In this document: positions 42,215 to 51,958 of the stretch, piece by piece
How positions within the stretch are numbered: the stretch's first letter is position 1
How the letters are laid out: each line of letters begins with the position of its first letter
Assembly (NCBI GenBank): GCA_045106235.1
Contig: JBGCEJ010000027.1
Location: forward strand, 15,240-79,239
Reading direction: 5' to 3'
Length of the DNA stretch: 64,000 nucleotides
DNA from: UBA4427 sp045106235
GTDB taxonomy: Bacteria; Myxococcota_A; UBA9160; UBA4427
The notes under the pieces: generated by a model
Seen by the model: only the letters and a program-made list of their open reading frames with translations
Databases searched by the model: none
What the model was told of the DNA's origin: nothing
Made by a program: the position numbers and the translations under genes

Positions 42215-42248
42215 GCTGTCAACTCCCAGCTCCGACCAGGTTGACAGC
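42215..42248. promoter_or_regulatory. BirA-type biotin operator
   Basis: GCTGTCAAC, 16 bases, GTTGACAGC: a perfect 9-bp inverted repeat 58 bp upstream of the bioB start. The core TGTCAAC-N16-GTTGACA has exactly the half-site layout and spacing of the known BirA operator (TGTAAAC-N16-GTTTACA). This predicts biotin-dependent repression of bioBFD by a BirA with an N-terminal DNA-binding domain encoded elsewhere. It lies between the divergent radA and bioB, so radA could also be affected. Confidence 0.72.
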
Positions 42249-42305
42249 CCCGAGTCACCGGGGGAAGCTACCGCGTCTCAGCCCCCTCAATGATCGGAGA
42301 ACTCC

Positions 42306-43469
42306 GTGTCCGCAGCGACCTCTCAAGACGTCTCTTCTTCAGCTTCAGCCGCTGGCGCTTCTTCAGCTTCAGCCACCGGCGCCGACCGCTACCAAGCTCT
42401 GGTCCGCAATGCGCTCGCGGGCAACGCCCCCAGCGAAGCCGACGCGCTTTGGATTCTCGACGGGGAAGACGTCGAGCTGCTCCCGCTCCTCCAGGCCGCC
42501 TATGAACTCCGCCGCCGCGCCTTTGGCAACAAGGTCATGGTCCACGTTTTGAACAACGTCCAGAACGGACTCTGCCCGGAAGACTGCGGTTACTGCTCGC
42601 AGAACAAAGACTCCGCCGCCGCGATCAAAAAATATGCGATGAAGAGCGACGAAGCGATTTTGGCCGAGGCGGAAGCCGCCGCAAACTCCGGCGCCTCTCG
42701 GTACTGCATGGTGCTCTCGGGGCGGGGCCCGACCGTGGGACGCACGAAGCGCATCGCCGAGCTCGTGAAGGAGATTAAGAAGCGCCATCCGATCGAGGTT
42801 TGTCTCTCCGCTGGCTTGATGGGCGATGAGCATGCGCAGATCCTCAAAGAGGCCGGGCTCGACCGCATGAATCACAACCTCAACACCAGCGAGCGGCGCT
42901 ACAACGACATCACCAAGACGCATACCTATGCGGACCGGGTCGAGACGCTTCAAGCGGCGAAACGCAATGGGATCGAGAGCTGCTCCGGCATGATCGTCGG
43001 CATGGGCGAAGAATCGCGTGACATCATCGAAGTCGCGTTCAAACTCCGCGAGCTCGAGGTGCCTTCGATTCCCGTCAATTTCCTGATTCCCATCGAGGGC
43101 AACCAAGTTCAGAACGATGGCTCCCTCACACCGGATCGCTGCCTGCGCGCGCTGTCGTTGATGCGCTTTGTGAATCCGACGGCGGAGATTCGGATCGCCG
43201 GCGGCCGTGAGGGGCATCTTCGCACGATGCAGCCATTCGGTCTCTACCCCGCGAATTCGCTGTTTGTGGAGGGTTACCTCACAACCAAGGGCGACCCGGT
43301 CGAAGAAACCTACGCGATGATTCGTGACGCGGGATTTGAAATCGAAGGCAATGATGCCTACCAGGACATGCAGAAGCGGGCCGATGCCGCGGCGGCGAAG
43401 GGCGAGTCCCAGTTCCGCATTCCCGATGGCAGCGACCAGCTCCTCAAACCGGAAATCGCGCAGGCGTGA
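42306..43469 (+). CDS. bioB: Biotin synthase
   Basis: Radical-SAM enzyme inserting sulphur into dethiobiotin. 387 residues from GTG 42306 (GGAG upstream). After a Ser/Ala-rich N-terminal tail of about 25 residues comes the radical-SAM cluster motif CPEDCGYC, followed by YCMVLSGRGPT, CLSAGLMGDEHAQILKEAGLDRMNHNLNTSERRY and the C-terminal RIAGGREGHLRTMQP. Its stop overlaps the bioF GTG (GTGA). Confidence 0.96.
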   Translation: MSAATSQDVSSSASAAGASSASATGADRYQALVRNALAGNAPSEADALWILDGEDVELLPLLQAAYELRRRAFGNKVMVHVLNNVQNGLCPEDCGYCSQNKDSAAAIKKYAMKSDEAILAEAEAAANSGASRYCMVLSGRGPTVGRTKRIAELVKEIKKRHPIEVCLSAGLMGDEHAQILKEAGLDRMNHNLNTSERRYNDITKTHTYADRVETLQAAKRNGIESCSGMIVGMGEESRDIIEVAFKLRELEVPSIPVNFLIPIEGNQVQNDGSLTPDRCLRALSLMRFVNPTAEIRIAGGREGHLRTMQPFGLYPANSLFVEGYLTTKGDPVEETYAMIRDAGFEIEGNDAYQDMQKRADAAAAKGESQFRIPDGSDQLLKPEIAQA

Positions 43470-44746
43470 GCTCCGCGCCGAAAGGCGAGACCGCTCCTGT
43501 CTCCGACCCTGCCCGCGCCTCCGCCTCCGCCCCCGCCCCCGCCCTCGCCCTCGACCGCATCTCGGATGAGGTGTTAGGCGGTATCCGGGAGCGGGGGACG
43601 TATCGGCGGATGCGCGTGCTCGACGGCATGCAGGGTCCGCGCATGGTCGTCGATGGGCGAGAGGTTCTTCTTTTTGCGGGGAGCAACTACCTCGACCTCG
43701 CGCAGCATCCCGAGGTCATGGCTGCTGCGGAGCGCGCGACGCAGGAATGGGGGTGTGCCGCAGGCGGATCGCGCCTCATCACGGGCAACCTTGCATGCCA
43801 CGAAGCCCTCGAGGAAGAGCTCGCGGGTTTCTTCGAGCGCGAAGCCGCACTCGCGTTCAATACGGGATACATGGCGAACGTGGGCGTGATTCCAGCCATC
43901 GTCGGTCCGGGCGATGTGCTCGTCTCCGACGAACTCAACCATGCCTCGATCATCGACGGGGCGAAGCTCGCGCGCTGCGAAGTCGCCGTATTTAAGCATG
44001 GTGACATCGAGTCTTTTGCGGACACTTTGCGATCCGTTCGGGCGGCGAAGAGCAAGCGGGCCGACGGACGGGCGCCCCGGGTCCTCGTTGCCGTCGACGG
44101 CGTCTACAGCATGGACGGGGATCTCGCCCCGATCGCCGAAATGACGAAGCTCGCGCACGAAGCGGACGCGGTTGTTCTGCTCGACGATCCACATGGGACA
44201 GGCACGATCGGACCGCGTGGGCGAGGTACTGCTGAAGCCGCGGATGTGCTCGCCGAAGTCGATATTCTGATGGGTACCCTCGGAAAATCGATCGGATCCT
44301 TTGGCGCTTTCGTCGCGGGATCCGCCAAAATGCGCGATCTGCTCGTGAATACGGCGCGCAGCTTCATCTTTTCCTGCGCCCTCGCGCCAGCTCAAGTCGA
44401 GGCCTCTCGCGCCTCCCTCCGCTTGATCGAAGCGGAGCCCTGGCGGCGCGAGCGTCTTGTAGCCAACTGCGATCGGCTTCGAAAACGCCTTGCAGACGCG
44501 GGGATTTCAACGTCCCCGAGTACCACCCATATCCTGCCGGTGATTCTGGGCGACAACGCGCGCACGATGACTGCGTGTGAGCAGCTTCTTGAGCAAGGCT
44601 ACTACGCACAGGGAATACGCCATCCTTCCGTGCCCGTTGGGACGGCCCGTCTCCGCATTACGCCGATGGCAACCCATTCGGAGGCCGAGATTGATGGCCT
44701 TGCCGATGCAATCCGGTCCATCGTGGACAACATGTCTCAAGCTTAG
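43466..44746 (+). CDS. bioF: 8-Amino-7-oxononanoate synthase (alpha-oxoamine synthase)
   Basis: PLP enzyme condensing pimeloyl-ACP/CoA with alanine. 426 residues, GTG start overlapping bioB. Blocks are LLFAGSNYLDLAQHPEVMAAA, GSRLITGNLACHEALEEELAGFF, DELNHASIIDGAKL, VDGVYSMDGDLAPI, and the PLP Lys in GTLGKSIGSFGAFVAG. The PLP-contact motif normally DDAHG(T/S)G reads DDPHGTGTIG here, Pro for Ala. It has a Pro/Ala-rich N-terminal extension. The KBL/serine-palmitoyltransferase subfamilies are related, but the position between bioB and bioD supports BioF. Confidence 0.9.
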   Translation: MSSAPKGETAPVSDPARASASAPAPALALDRISDEVLGGIRERGTYRRMRVLDGMQGPRMVVDGREVLLFAGSNYLDLAQHPEVMAAAERATQEWGCAAGGSRLITGNLACHEALEEELAGFFEREAALAFNTGYMANVGVIPAIVGPGDVLVSDELNHASIIDGAKLARCEVAVFKHGDIESFADTLRSVRAAKSKRADGRAPRVLVAVDGVYSMDGDLAPIAEMTKLAHEADAVVLLDDPHGTGTIGPRGRGTAEAADVLAEVDILMGTLGKSIGSFGAFVAGSAKMRDLLVNTARSFIFSCALAPAQVEASRASLRLIEAEPWRRERLVANCDRLRKRLADAGISTSPSTTHILPVILGDNARTMTACEQLLEQGYYAQGIRHPSVPVGTARLRITPMATHSEAEIDGLADAIRSIVDNMSQA

Positions 44747-44772
44747 GCGCTACAGTCCGGCATCAACCCTTG

Positions 44773-44797
44773 GCAGGGCGGCTGCGTTAGGCCCTGC
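44773..44797 (+). promoter_or_regulatory. Hairpin in the bioF-bioD spacer
   Basis: GCAGGGC, 11-base loop, GCCCTGC, a perfect 7-bp stem in the 144-bp spacer before bioD. It has no T-run, so it is an RNA-stability or attenuation element rather than a terminator. It may explain why bioD is separated from the overlapping bioBF pair. Confidence 0.4.
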
Positions 44798-44890
44798 AAA
44801 CGGAGTCTCGAACTTCAAAAGATCGCACCCGAAACTCGTCAAAGCCCGAATCACTTCGCATCCGCATCAAGCTAGAAAGGACCGATCCAA

Positions 44891-45568
44891 ATGGCCGGAC
44901 TCTTCATTACAGGTACCGATACGGGCGTGGGCAAGACGGTGGTGAGCTGTGCGCTTGCAAGAGGACTCCGCGACGCGGGCATCGATGTCGGCGTCATGAA
45001 GCCCGTCGAAACCGGCGTCCCCGCGAAGGGCCCAGAAGACGCACTCGCGCTCTCCTCTGCAGCCGGTATTCGCGATAGCCTCGACCTCGTTTGTCCCCTC
45101 CAGTACGAGATCCCCGCGGCCCCTGAGGCCTGCGCACGGACCGAAGAGCATGCCGCCGATCTCGGACCGATCCTCGAAGCGTATGCGAAGCTCGATGACC
45201 GGCATGAAACCATGGTCGTTGAGGGCGCAGGTGGGCTCCTTGTGCCTTTCTCGAGTGAGGTCTCGATGGCCGACTTGGTCAAGCGCCTCGACTTGCCGGT
45301 CTTGATCGTTGCACGCGCTTCCCTTGGCACGATCAATCACACGATGCTGACGCTTGAGGCCTGTTCCGCCCGAAAGATCGACGTCGTCGGCGTCGTCATC
45401 TCTCATTCTTCGGGAAGACTCACCGAAGCAGACGCGGCGAACCTCTCCGTGCTTCGAGACACGTTAGGCGGTTTACTCATCGGCGAGGTCTTCCCGCTCG
45501 ACGAGGGTCATACGCCTGACCCCTTGGAGGTCGGTCTCGCCGCGGTCCGCGACAAACTCGGGATTTAG
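44891..45568 (+). CDS. bioD: ATP-dependent dethiobiotin synthetase
   Basis: Closes the ureido ring of dethiobiotin using CO2 and ATP. 225 residues, normal length, ATG with AAAGGA upstream. Motifs are the modified Walker A GTDTGVGKTVVSCAL, MKPVETGV, and VVEGAGGLLVPFS. No bioA or bioC is nearby; those steps must be encoded elsewhere. Its TAG overlaps the stop codon of the convergent giant gene by 3 bases, with no terminator between. Confidence 0.96.
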   Translation: MAGLFITGTDTGVGKTVVSCALARGLRDAGIDVGVMKPVETGVPAKGPEDALALSSAAGIRDSLDLVCPLQYEIPAAPEACARTEEHAADLGPILEAYAKLDDRHETMVVEGAGGLLVPFSSEVSMADLVKRLDLPVLIVARASLGTINHTMLTLEACSARKIDVVGVVISHSSGRLTEADAANLSVLRDTLGGLLIGEVFPLDEGHTPDPLEVGLAAVRDKLGI

Positions 45569-48500
45569 CGGAAGAGCTTCAGCGCTTCCTGAACGCTGAG
45601 CTGATCGAATTTCGCGCGAATGCGGAAATAAGGACCCTGGGCCGTGTATTCCGAGGCGGAGAATTCGGGATCGTAGAAGCCCGTTAGGTTGTAGCCGAGG
45701 CTGACCCAGACGTTGTCGACCAAGATGCGACCGATGGACATGCCGTAGGAGCCCGAGATTTCGTCGCCGCTCGTTTGATGGCGAATACGACCGTGCATCG
45801 CCATATCCCAACCGGGTCGGAAATCCTTGCGCATCTCAACGCCGGCCAGGGTTCCGAATGTCGTGAACTGCTCGTTCTGGATCGTATCCACAACCAACTT
45901 GTTGGAGAGCTGCCAGGAAAGCTGCGTTCGGCGATCAAAGAGATGGTTAATCTTCAGATGGTTCAGCAGCTTGCGGGATTCGAAGTCGAAATCCGATCCG
46001 GTCTGATCGCGGTATTCGAAATCGAGTCGCTCCAGCACAATGAAATGCGATCGCAGCGGGCGATACGCGAGAGACAGGCTCGTATCCGTCCGCAGCTCCT
46101 CGGCGCCTGCCGCAGAGTCCGTGTAGAAGAGGTCCAGTTTCGCCGACCACGAAAGGTCTCGATTTTGATCGCGGAGAAGGCCCGCAATAAAGCCCCAGCG
46201 ATCTTCGTTTTCGGCGAATCGCGCTTCCAGGCGCCCGGTTCCGGACCAGCCCTCTTCGCGGTAGGCCGTGCCGACAGAGACGGCGGTGTAGTCGTTATTG
46301 AATGATCCGGACGCGGCGGGGGCGCCGGAGGTATTAAAGGAACTGTTCCCCGGATCTCGAATCGTCGCGGTGCGATCGATCGAGATATCGAGCCCCCAGT
46401 TATTCGCGAGATCCCAGCGCTGCTGCAGACCGAGGTTCGCGAAGGTGCGCGGGCCGAACTCGCGCTGTTCCTGGGAAACGCTCGTCGTCACGCTCGCTCC
46501 CTTCCACGGCGTACCGCGGAAACCGGCGCGGGTATCCGCGGAGCGCTGCTCGTCCCCGTACGTGAATTCCTGGTCAACGAAGAGCGTCAGCTTCTTATGC
46601 AGCAAGACGTCGGCGCCCAGAATCGCGCGGTAGGGATAATCGCCGAAGCGATCTTCTTCGATCGCCGCTTCCCCTTCCGCGCGGAAAGTCAGTCGGCCAT
46701 CGAAGAAATTCGCGTTGCCGCCGGCCAGAACCTGCGCCGCATGCTGAAGCTCCCCGTCGATTTCATCGCCGGAATAGCGAGCACCACCGTTCAAGCCAAA
46801 GCGACCGCCCTGCCAGCGCGATTGCAGCTCCGCAACATGGCGCTTCGAACCCGTAGCGAGGTTTTCCTGGCGGAAGACGCTTGAATCGGAGCGGATTGTA
46901 TTTGTCCAGTCGACGCCGGTATCGATTCCGTAGGAACGCAAAGCGCCTTGGGTTCCGCGCTGCTGCCCGAGGCCGAACTCCTCGCCTTGCTCCCGGGCGT
47001 AGGCGCGGACGTCCAGCTTCTCGCCGCGATGATCCAGTTCCACGAGCCAGGCTTCGTCCGAGACATCGCCGGCGAAATCATTCGCACGAGAATGCGCAAA
47101 CTCCGCGCGTGCTTCCGTTGTCGGGGAGAGCTTGAAAGTCGCATCGCCGCTGAAGAGCTGTGCGTCGGTGTCCCCGCGGTCTTCGTGGATCCCCGTAAAG
47201 CCGAGCTCGATGCGGCCATCCACCGCGCGGCCGGCGACACGACCACCGCCGGTGACCGCGTTATCGCGCTTTTCGTTGGTCTCGTAGTCGACGACGATGA
47301 AGATCGGATCGAAATTATCGTCCTGACCGGCGATGGGCCGGCGAAAGAAGAGAGTCCCGTCGCGGTAGTCGATATCGTAGTCGCCGAAACGGCCCTGCGT
47401 TTCGGAAGAAAGCACGATCTCGGGTCGGAAGCGGTCTCGGGTTTCGATCGTCACGGTTTCAGAACCGGGGACGATATCCTCGCGTGAGAGTCGGTAGAGA
47501 CCGCTTGTTCCGTCGCCCAGAATCTCGTCGCGGACGAAGCTCTGATCCGAGTCGGTCACGAAGGCCTTAGCTTCAAAGCGCTTGCCCCGGTATTCCATCT
47601 TCGTACCCGTCAGCGCACGCGAGTAGCGGCCGAGTTCCGTGTCGTTCAGGTCGGTCTGGTAGTCGCCATAGAGTGCGTAGAACTGCTTTCGCTCGACCTT
47701 GACGTAGAGGCGGCCCGATGTCGGCGCATCGAAATCGCGCTGCGTCGTATCGCCGTACAGCGTGTAATGCTCGTCGGGCTCGAGCGTCTGAAAAAGACGA
47801 TCGCCCAGTCGCGTTCGGTCCGCGTCCGAGTCATATGCCGCCGTGAGCAGAAGATTTCCAGGAATGCGGCCCTTCGCAAAGAACGCCACACGCCCTTCGG
47901 TATACACGCCATCGTCCACACCATCGGCGCGGCGACTATCCTTCGCGCTTGTCGCGTCGTTGTATCCGACTGTGCCGGTCGCAAGCCCGACTAACACCCA
48001 ATCGCGGTCCCCCGGCTCGAGCCAGGCCAGGACTTCGTCTTCCCGATCTTCGCGGAACTGGAATCGCAGCCGCGCTTCCCCGACCACACTCGTGGGATAG
48101 AGCCGAATCCGTGCGATTCCGCCTTCGTCGACGACGAAGCTTGGGCGATCGAAGCCGAGTCCGGCAAGCGGCGCCGTGCGCTCCGCCTCAACCTGCTCTT
48201 CGGTCTGATAGGGCGGGTCGAGGTCGAAGGCGCCTGTGGAGCCTTCGCGAACGGGCTGGCCCCAGCGGTCGATGAGCCGGAGGGCGAGGACCGGCGCGGT
48301 TCGACCGTCCGCGATCAGCGAGGAAGCCTCGGGCACGAGCGTCGCGCGGACCGGTGCACCCGAAAGGTGGACGATCCGTTCTTGACGCTTCAGTTCATTG
48401 CCGTCTCCGTCGCGGAAGACCGCAACCATGCGGTTCGGCCCTTCTTGGAGATCGATGCCGCGGAAGCGACTCAGCGCAACCGTGCGCGCTTGGTTCTGGG

Positions 48501-51500
48501 TGCGGCCATCAAAGTTCCGCGTCGTTACGTTGATATCGTTCAGGAAAAGCTCAACCCCGACCTGCGGCGAATGCTGGATCCCCACCTTGAGACTCGGAAT
48601 CCGGGGCAGCGCGCCTTCTTCCGGATAGACGATTGCCTCACCCGGCTCCGCCCTTGCGAGCCAATCTGCTGAGAAGCGAGCTTCGGGCTTTTCAACCTTC
48701 TCACGCTCCGCCGCAGCCAGAGCCGCCAGACGATCGCGCTCGAGTTCATCTGCAGCGAGCTCCGCGTCCGCCTCGGTCTGCTCTGCCGCGGCGAGCTTCG
48801 CGCTCGACGTTGCCTCATGCTGAACAGGAAGGGTCTCCGAAGCGCCGGCTGGACCGGCGGAGTCATTCATGGTGGCGGAGGCCAAGGCGGAACCGCCGCT
48901 TGCGGACTTCGATCGCTCCGAAGAGCCGGTCGAGCCGTCCGGATTCACCGACGGAAGCGCCCCAACAAGGCCCGTTCGGCGCGCGGCCTCATTCGCATCG
49001 TTCTTCTCTGCAGTCGCGGTTGCCGCGGCAATTCGACGGGCAGCGGCAGCTCGGCCACCACCACGGGGCGCCGCCGGGCCAGGCGCCGTAGCGCTTCCAC
49101 CGAAAGTCGGGCGGGCACGACCGGCGAATCCCTCACCGGACGGGCGCGTCTGCGGAGAAGGCAGGACACGAGAGGTGGCCTTCGCCTCGCCTGCACCCAT
49201 CTCTTCCGCTGAAAAGAAGACCTGCAGCACATTCTGTGGCTCGCCGCCGACCAGGAAAACGCGCACCGCATCCTCGGAGGCATGTTTCGGAAGCACGAAT
49301 CGGATCGTGCTGCCACGGCGCACCGTCGTCACGTGATCGCCCAACTCGTTGCGCGGCGTCCAATCAAAGAAGCGATGATGTGTCGGCAGATCGACTTCGG
49401 CGAGGATCAGATCCGGCAGATCCGCTTCAACGAAGATCTGCATGACGTACTGCTCGAGACCCGCTCGGCGAATATGCAAAAGGCGATGCTTCAGCACCTT
49501 CGGCGGCAGCGGCGCGAGAGCGGGCTCTGGATCTTCGTTCGGCGCGATCGGAGCCGCCGCAGGCATAGGCCCGGGGATCGGCGGTTCCGGCGCGGGCGCG
49601 GGCGCCGCTTTCGCCACCGTGACCGGCTCCATCAGAACCGGGAAGCGCAGGGTCGCTGCGGGCGTGTTGACGGACGCGCCCTTCGCATCCTTCGCGCGCA
49701 GAATCGACTGGGTTTCGAGCAGACCTTCCGCCGCCGAAGCCACCCGGGCCGAGAAGCGCAGCGTCCTTGAGGCGTTCGCCGGCATCCGGCCCACGCGCAT
49801 CATGACCATGCCTTCGTCGGCATTCGCATTGAACGTCGCGCCGTCGATCGTTGCTGAATCGGGCAGAAATTCGAGACCGTCGGGCAGGCTCACCATGGCC
49901 ATCACACCCGCGGCGGAAACCGCCTCGGCTTTGAGTTCGATCTCGTAGTCGACGCGGTCGTCGGCCACCTGCGCTCGCAGCTTCTGGGAGAGCACACCGT
50001 CTTCAGGAACCTTGCGGCGAACATTGAAATCCGAGCGCCAAAGTGTTCCCGGCTGCACTTCGACGAATTCTGAGAACGCGCGGCCGGCCTTGCGCTGGGA
50101 CTGCGCACATTCGACGGGTTCGTATTCATCGGGAATGGTCTCGAGATCGAGCTGAACGACGTGCAGTCCCGCCGAGATCGCCTCGAAATGGTAACGCCCC
50201 TCGTCGTCAGTCACGACGAAAGAGCCGTCCTCCAAATAGACGCGCACGCCCGCGAGGCCCGCGGAAGGCTCGTCGACATCGAGATCACAGGCATCAATAT
50301 GAATCCGGCCAAGCAGATAGGCCCGCTCATCGAAAAGATCGGGCTCGAGCTCGACAACGGCTTCGGCAAGATTCGAGATCACACCGCCTGCCGCCTCGAC
50401 GAACGCGCGGTTGATCTTTTCACCCGGGCGCGCGCCTTCGAGCACGCGGGCGATGTATTGGACTTCGACGGACGCGTTCGGCGCGAGATTGCCGAGATCA
50501 AAGCGCAACTCACGACCATCGTTCGAGATCTCGGGATCGATCGACGCGCCACCGACGATCTGGCCCGAACCGTTTTCGTAGCGGAACCGGGCCGGCAAGC
50601 GGTCAACGAGAGATGCGGTCGCCAGGGTCACGGCGGAAGAGTTCGTGATCCGCACGCGGTACGGAACGAACTCGCCCGTCCCGACGCGGGTCTTGCCCGC
50701 TTGCTTCGTGACGAGGAGGTCCCCTGCAAGCGGATCGAGTGGGATATCGACGCGGACGGCGGGACCGACCGGGACGATAAAGGTCTCGCCGCGGGAGCCC
50801 GGCACGATCTCGAAAGGGCCACCCGGTAGGCTCTGCAGCATCGCGTCGCTCACGCCGGAAGGATGCGCATAATCCGAAGGCGGCGTGATGCGGAGTTCGT
50901 ACTCGCCGGGCGACACGAAGGGGAAGCGGTACTGCCCGGGCGGGAAGTCGTAGAACTGTCCCCCGGCATCCGTCGCCGTCGCGCCCGAGACAATCGTCGA
51001 GGGGAAAATCGAAAGGCCGTCGTCGCCGATCACCCGGGCAGGCGTGCCCAGCAGGACGTCCCAGAGCGTCACCGTCGCACCGTCGACGGGCTGGCCCGTT
51101 GCGCTGTCGAAAACGACACCGAAGGGATCCACGAGGGATACGTCCGAACTCGCGTCCGTGCCGTCGACGGGATCCGTATAGGAAGCCGTGATGGACTCGC
51201 CGACATCCACGGAGATTCGACAATCGCCGGAAGCGGGCGGAGGCGTAGCGGACATGATGTAGCCGAGGAAGATCCCGGTATTCGGGCCGTTCTCGGAAAG
51301 TCGAAGTGTTTCTTGATCGCCGCCCGTACTCGTTAGCGTGATATCGACCGTCTCGACCGTCAGCGGGTCGAGGTTCTGGTCGAGGTCGATCAAGCGAATA
51401 AAGACGGGCTCACCGGCGTGATAGGCGCCATCCGCGACAAGCGGAACCGGCGCGGTCACGTCGATCGGATTGCCCGCGAAATCAGTCATGCCCGGAGCGG

Positions 51501-51939
51501 GCGAAAAGGGACCGACACCATCACCGGATGCGCTGCATTGCTGTGGTCCGATATCCGTCGGAACACCGCTCGGCAGCGTACCGCCGAATTTCAGGAACTC
51601 GATGATCGAAGGCGTGCGTTCGATGACAACCGTAATGCGGTCAAGCGGCGAGGGCACGGTCACCGGAACGCCACCAGGACTGAGATAGTCCGCCGAGGCG
51701 ACGTTATCGATGTTCGTGCCGGCTGCCGTTTGTGCCTGGGCCGTGGGGGCCGCGCAGAGTGCGGCCATCAGCCAGAGGCTCAACCACGCCGCGAAGACGA
51801 AGCGGCGCGGGGGTTTCGGATATGCGCGCTGCCAACCGTCCCGGAAAGACGAGTGGACGTACGGGTGCGCATCACCAGCGATTTCCATCGCTGCCGCGCT
51901 CACCTGCACGTCTGTCTCGCCCTTCCGGGACTTCAGCAT
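45565..51939 (-). CDS. Giant exported protein: DUF11/SdrD-like repeats plus C-terminal outer-membrane beta-barrel
   Basis: 2124 residues, ATG with AGGA upstream. A long signal peptide (RRFVFAAWLSLWLMAALCAAPTAQAQ) ends near residue 70. Next come AGTNIDNVASADYLSPGG, also seen at the start of the two DUF11 proteins upstream; an S-layer-like NTGIFLGYI segment (about 220); a carboxypeptidase-regulatory-like fold (GQPVDGATVTLWD, about 290); a DUF11 repeat (KQAGKTRVGTGEFVPYRVRITN, about 410); and an SdrD-B-like domain (about 550-620). A Pro/Ala linker lies near 780 and a helical Ala/Glu segment near 1080. From about 1316 to the end are roughly 800 residues of alternating amphipathic strands with acidic turns (LYGDTTQRDF, DIDYRDGTLFFRRPI), ending LSVQEALKLFR. 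It probably anchors or exports the locus products in the outer membrane. Confidence 0.8.
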   Translation of the reverse strand: MLKSRKGETDVQVSAAAMEIAGDAHPYVHSSFRDGWQRAYPKPPRRFVFAAWLSLWLMAALCAAPTAQAQTAAGTNIDNVASADYLSPGGVPVTVPSPLDRITVVIERTPSIIEFLKFGGTLPSGVPTDIGPQQCSASGDGVGPFSPAPGMTDFAGNPIDVTAPVPLVADGAYHAGEPVFIRLIDLDQNLDPLTVETVDITLTSTGGDQETLRLSENGPNTGIFLGYIMSATPPPASGDCRISVDVGESITASYTDPVDGTDASSDVSLVDPFGVVFDSATGQPVDGATVTLWDVLLGTPARVIGDDGLSIFPSTIVSGATATDAGGQFYDFPPGQYRFPFVSPGEYELRITPPSDYAHPSGVSDAMLQSLPGGPFEIVPGSRGETFIVPVGPAVRVDIPLDPLAGDLLVTKQAGKTRVGTGEFVPYRVRITNSSAVTLATASLVDRLPARFRYENGSGQIVGGASIDPEISNDGRELRFDLGNLAPNASVEVQYIARVLEGARPGEKINRAFVEAAGGVISNLAEAVVELEPDLFDERAYLLGRIHIDACDLDVDEPSAGLAGVRVYLEDGSFVVTDDEGRYHFEAISAGLHVVQLDLETIPDEYEPVECAQSQRKAGRAFSEFVEVQPGTLWRSDFNVRRKVPEDGVLSQKLRAQVADDRVDYEIELKAEAVSAAGVMAMVSLPDGLEFLPDSATIDGATFNANADEGMVMMRVGRMPANASRTLRFSARVASAAEGLLETQSILRAKDAKGASVNTPAATLRFPVLMEPVTVAKAAPAPAPEPPIPGPMPAAAPIAPNEDPEPALAPLPPKVLKHRLLHIRRAGLEQYVMQIFVEADLPDLILAEVDLPTHHRFFDWTPRNELGDHVTTVRRGSTIRFVLPKHASEDAVRVFLVGGEPQNVLQVFFSAEEMGAGEAKATSRVLPSPQTRPSGEGFAGRARPTFGGSATAPGPAAPRGGGRAAAARRIAAATATAEKNDANEAARRTGLVGALPSVNPDGSTGSSERSKSASGGSALASATMNDSAGPAGASETLPVQHEATSSAKLAAAEQTEADAELAADELERDRLAALAAAEREKVEKPEARFSADWLARAEPGEAIVYPEEGALPRIPSLKVGIQHSPQVGVELFLNDINVTTRNFDGRTQNQARTVALSRFRGIDLQEGPNRMVAVFRDGDGNELKRQERIVHLSGAPVRATLVPEASSLIADGRTAPVLALRLIDRWGQPVREGSTGAFDLDPPYQTEEQVEAERTAPLAGLGFDRPSFVVDEGGIARIRLYPTSVVGEARLRFQFREDREDEVLAWLEPGDRDWVLVGLATGTVGYNDATSAKDSRRADGVDDGVYTEGRVAFFAKGRIPGNLLLTAAYDSDADRTRLGDRLFQTLEPDEHYTLYGDTTQRDFDAPTSGRLYVKVERKQFYALYGDYQTDLNDTELGRYSRALTGTKMEYRGKRFEAKAFVTDSDQSFVRDEILGDGTSGLYRLSREDIVPGSETVTIETRDRFRPEIVLSSETQGRFGDYDIDYRDGTLFFRRPIAGQDDNFDPIFIVVDYETNEKRDNAVTGGGRVAGRAVDGRIELGFTGIHEDRGDTDAQLFSGDATFKLSPTTEARAEFAHSRANDFAGDVSDEAWLVELDHRGEKLDVRAYAREQGEEFGLGQQRGTQGALRSYGIDTGVDWTNTIRSDSSVFRQENLATGSKRHVAELQSRWQGGRFGLNGGARYSGDEIDGELQHAAQVLAGGNANFFDGRLTFRAEGEAAIEEDRFGDYPYRAILGADVLLHKKLTLFVDQEFTYGDEQRSADTRAGFRGTPWKGASVTTSVSQEQREFGPRTFANLGLQQRWDLANNWGLDISIDRTATIRDPGNSSFNTSGAPAASGSFNNDYTAVSVGTAYREEGWSGTGRLEARFAENEDRWGFIAGLLRDQNRDLSWSAKLDLFYTDSAAGAEELRTDTSLSLAYRPLRSHFIVLERLDFEYRDQTGSDFDFESRKLLNHLKINHLFDRRTQLSWQLSNKLVVDTIQNEQFTTFGTLAGVEMRKDFRPGWDMAMHGRIRHQTSGDEISGSYGMSIGRILVDNVWVSLGYNLTGFYDPEFSASEYTAQGPYFRIRAKFDQLSVQEALKLFR

Positions 51940-51958
51940 GGCGTTATCCTGATCCGGT

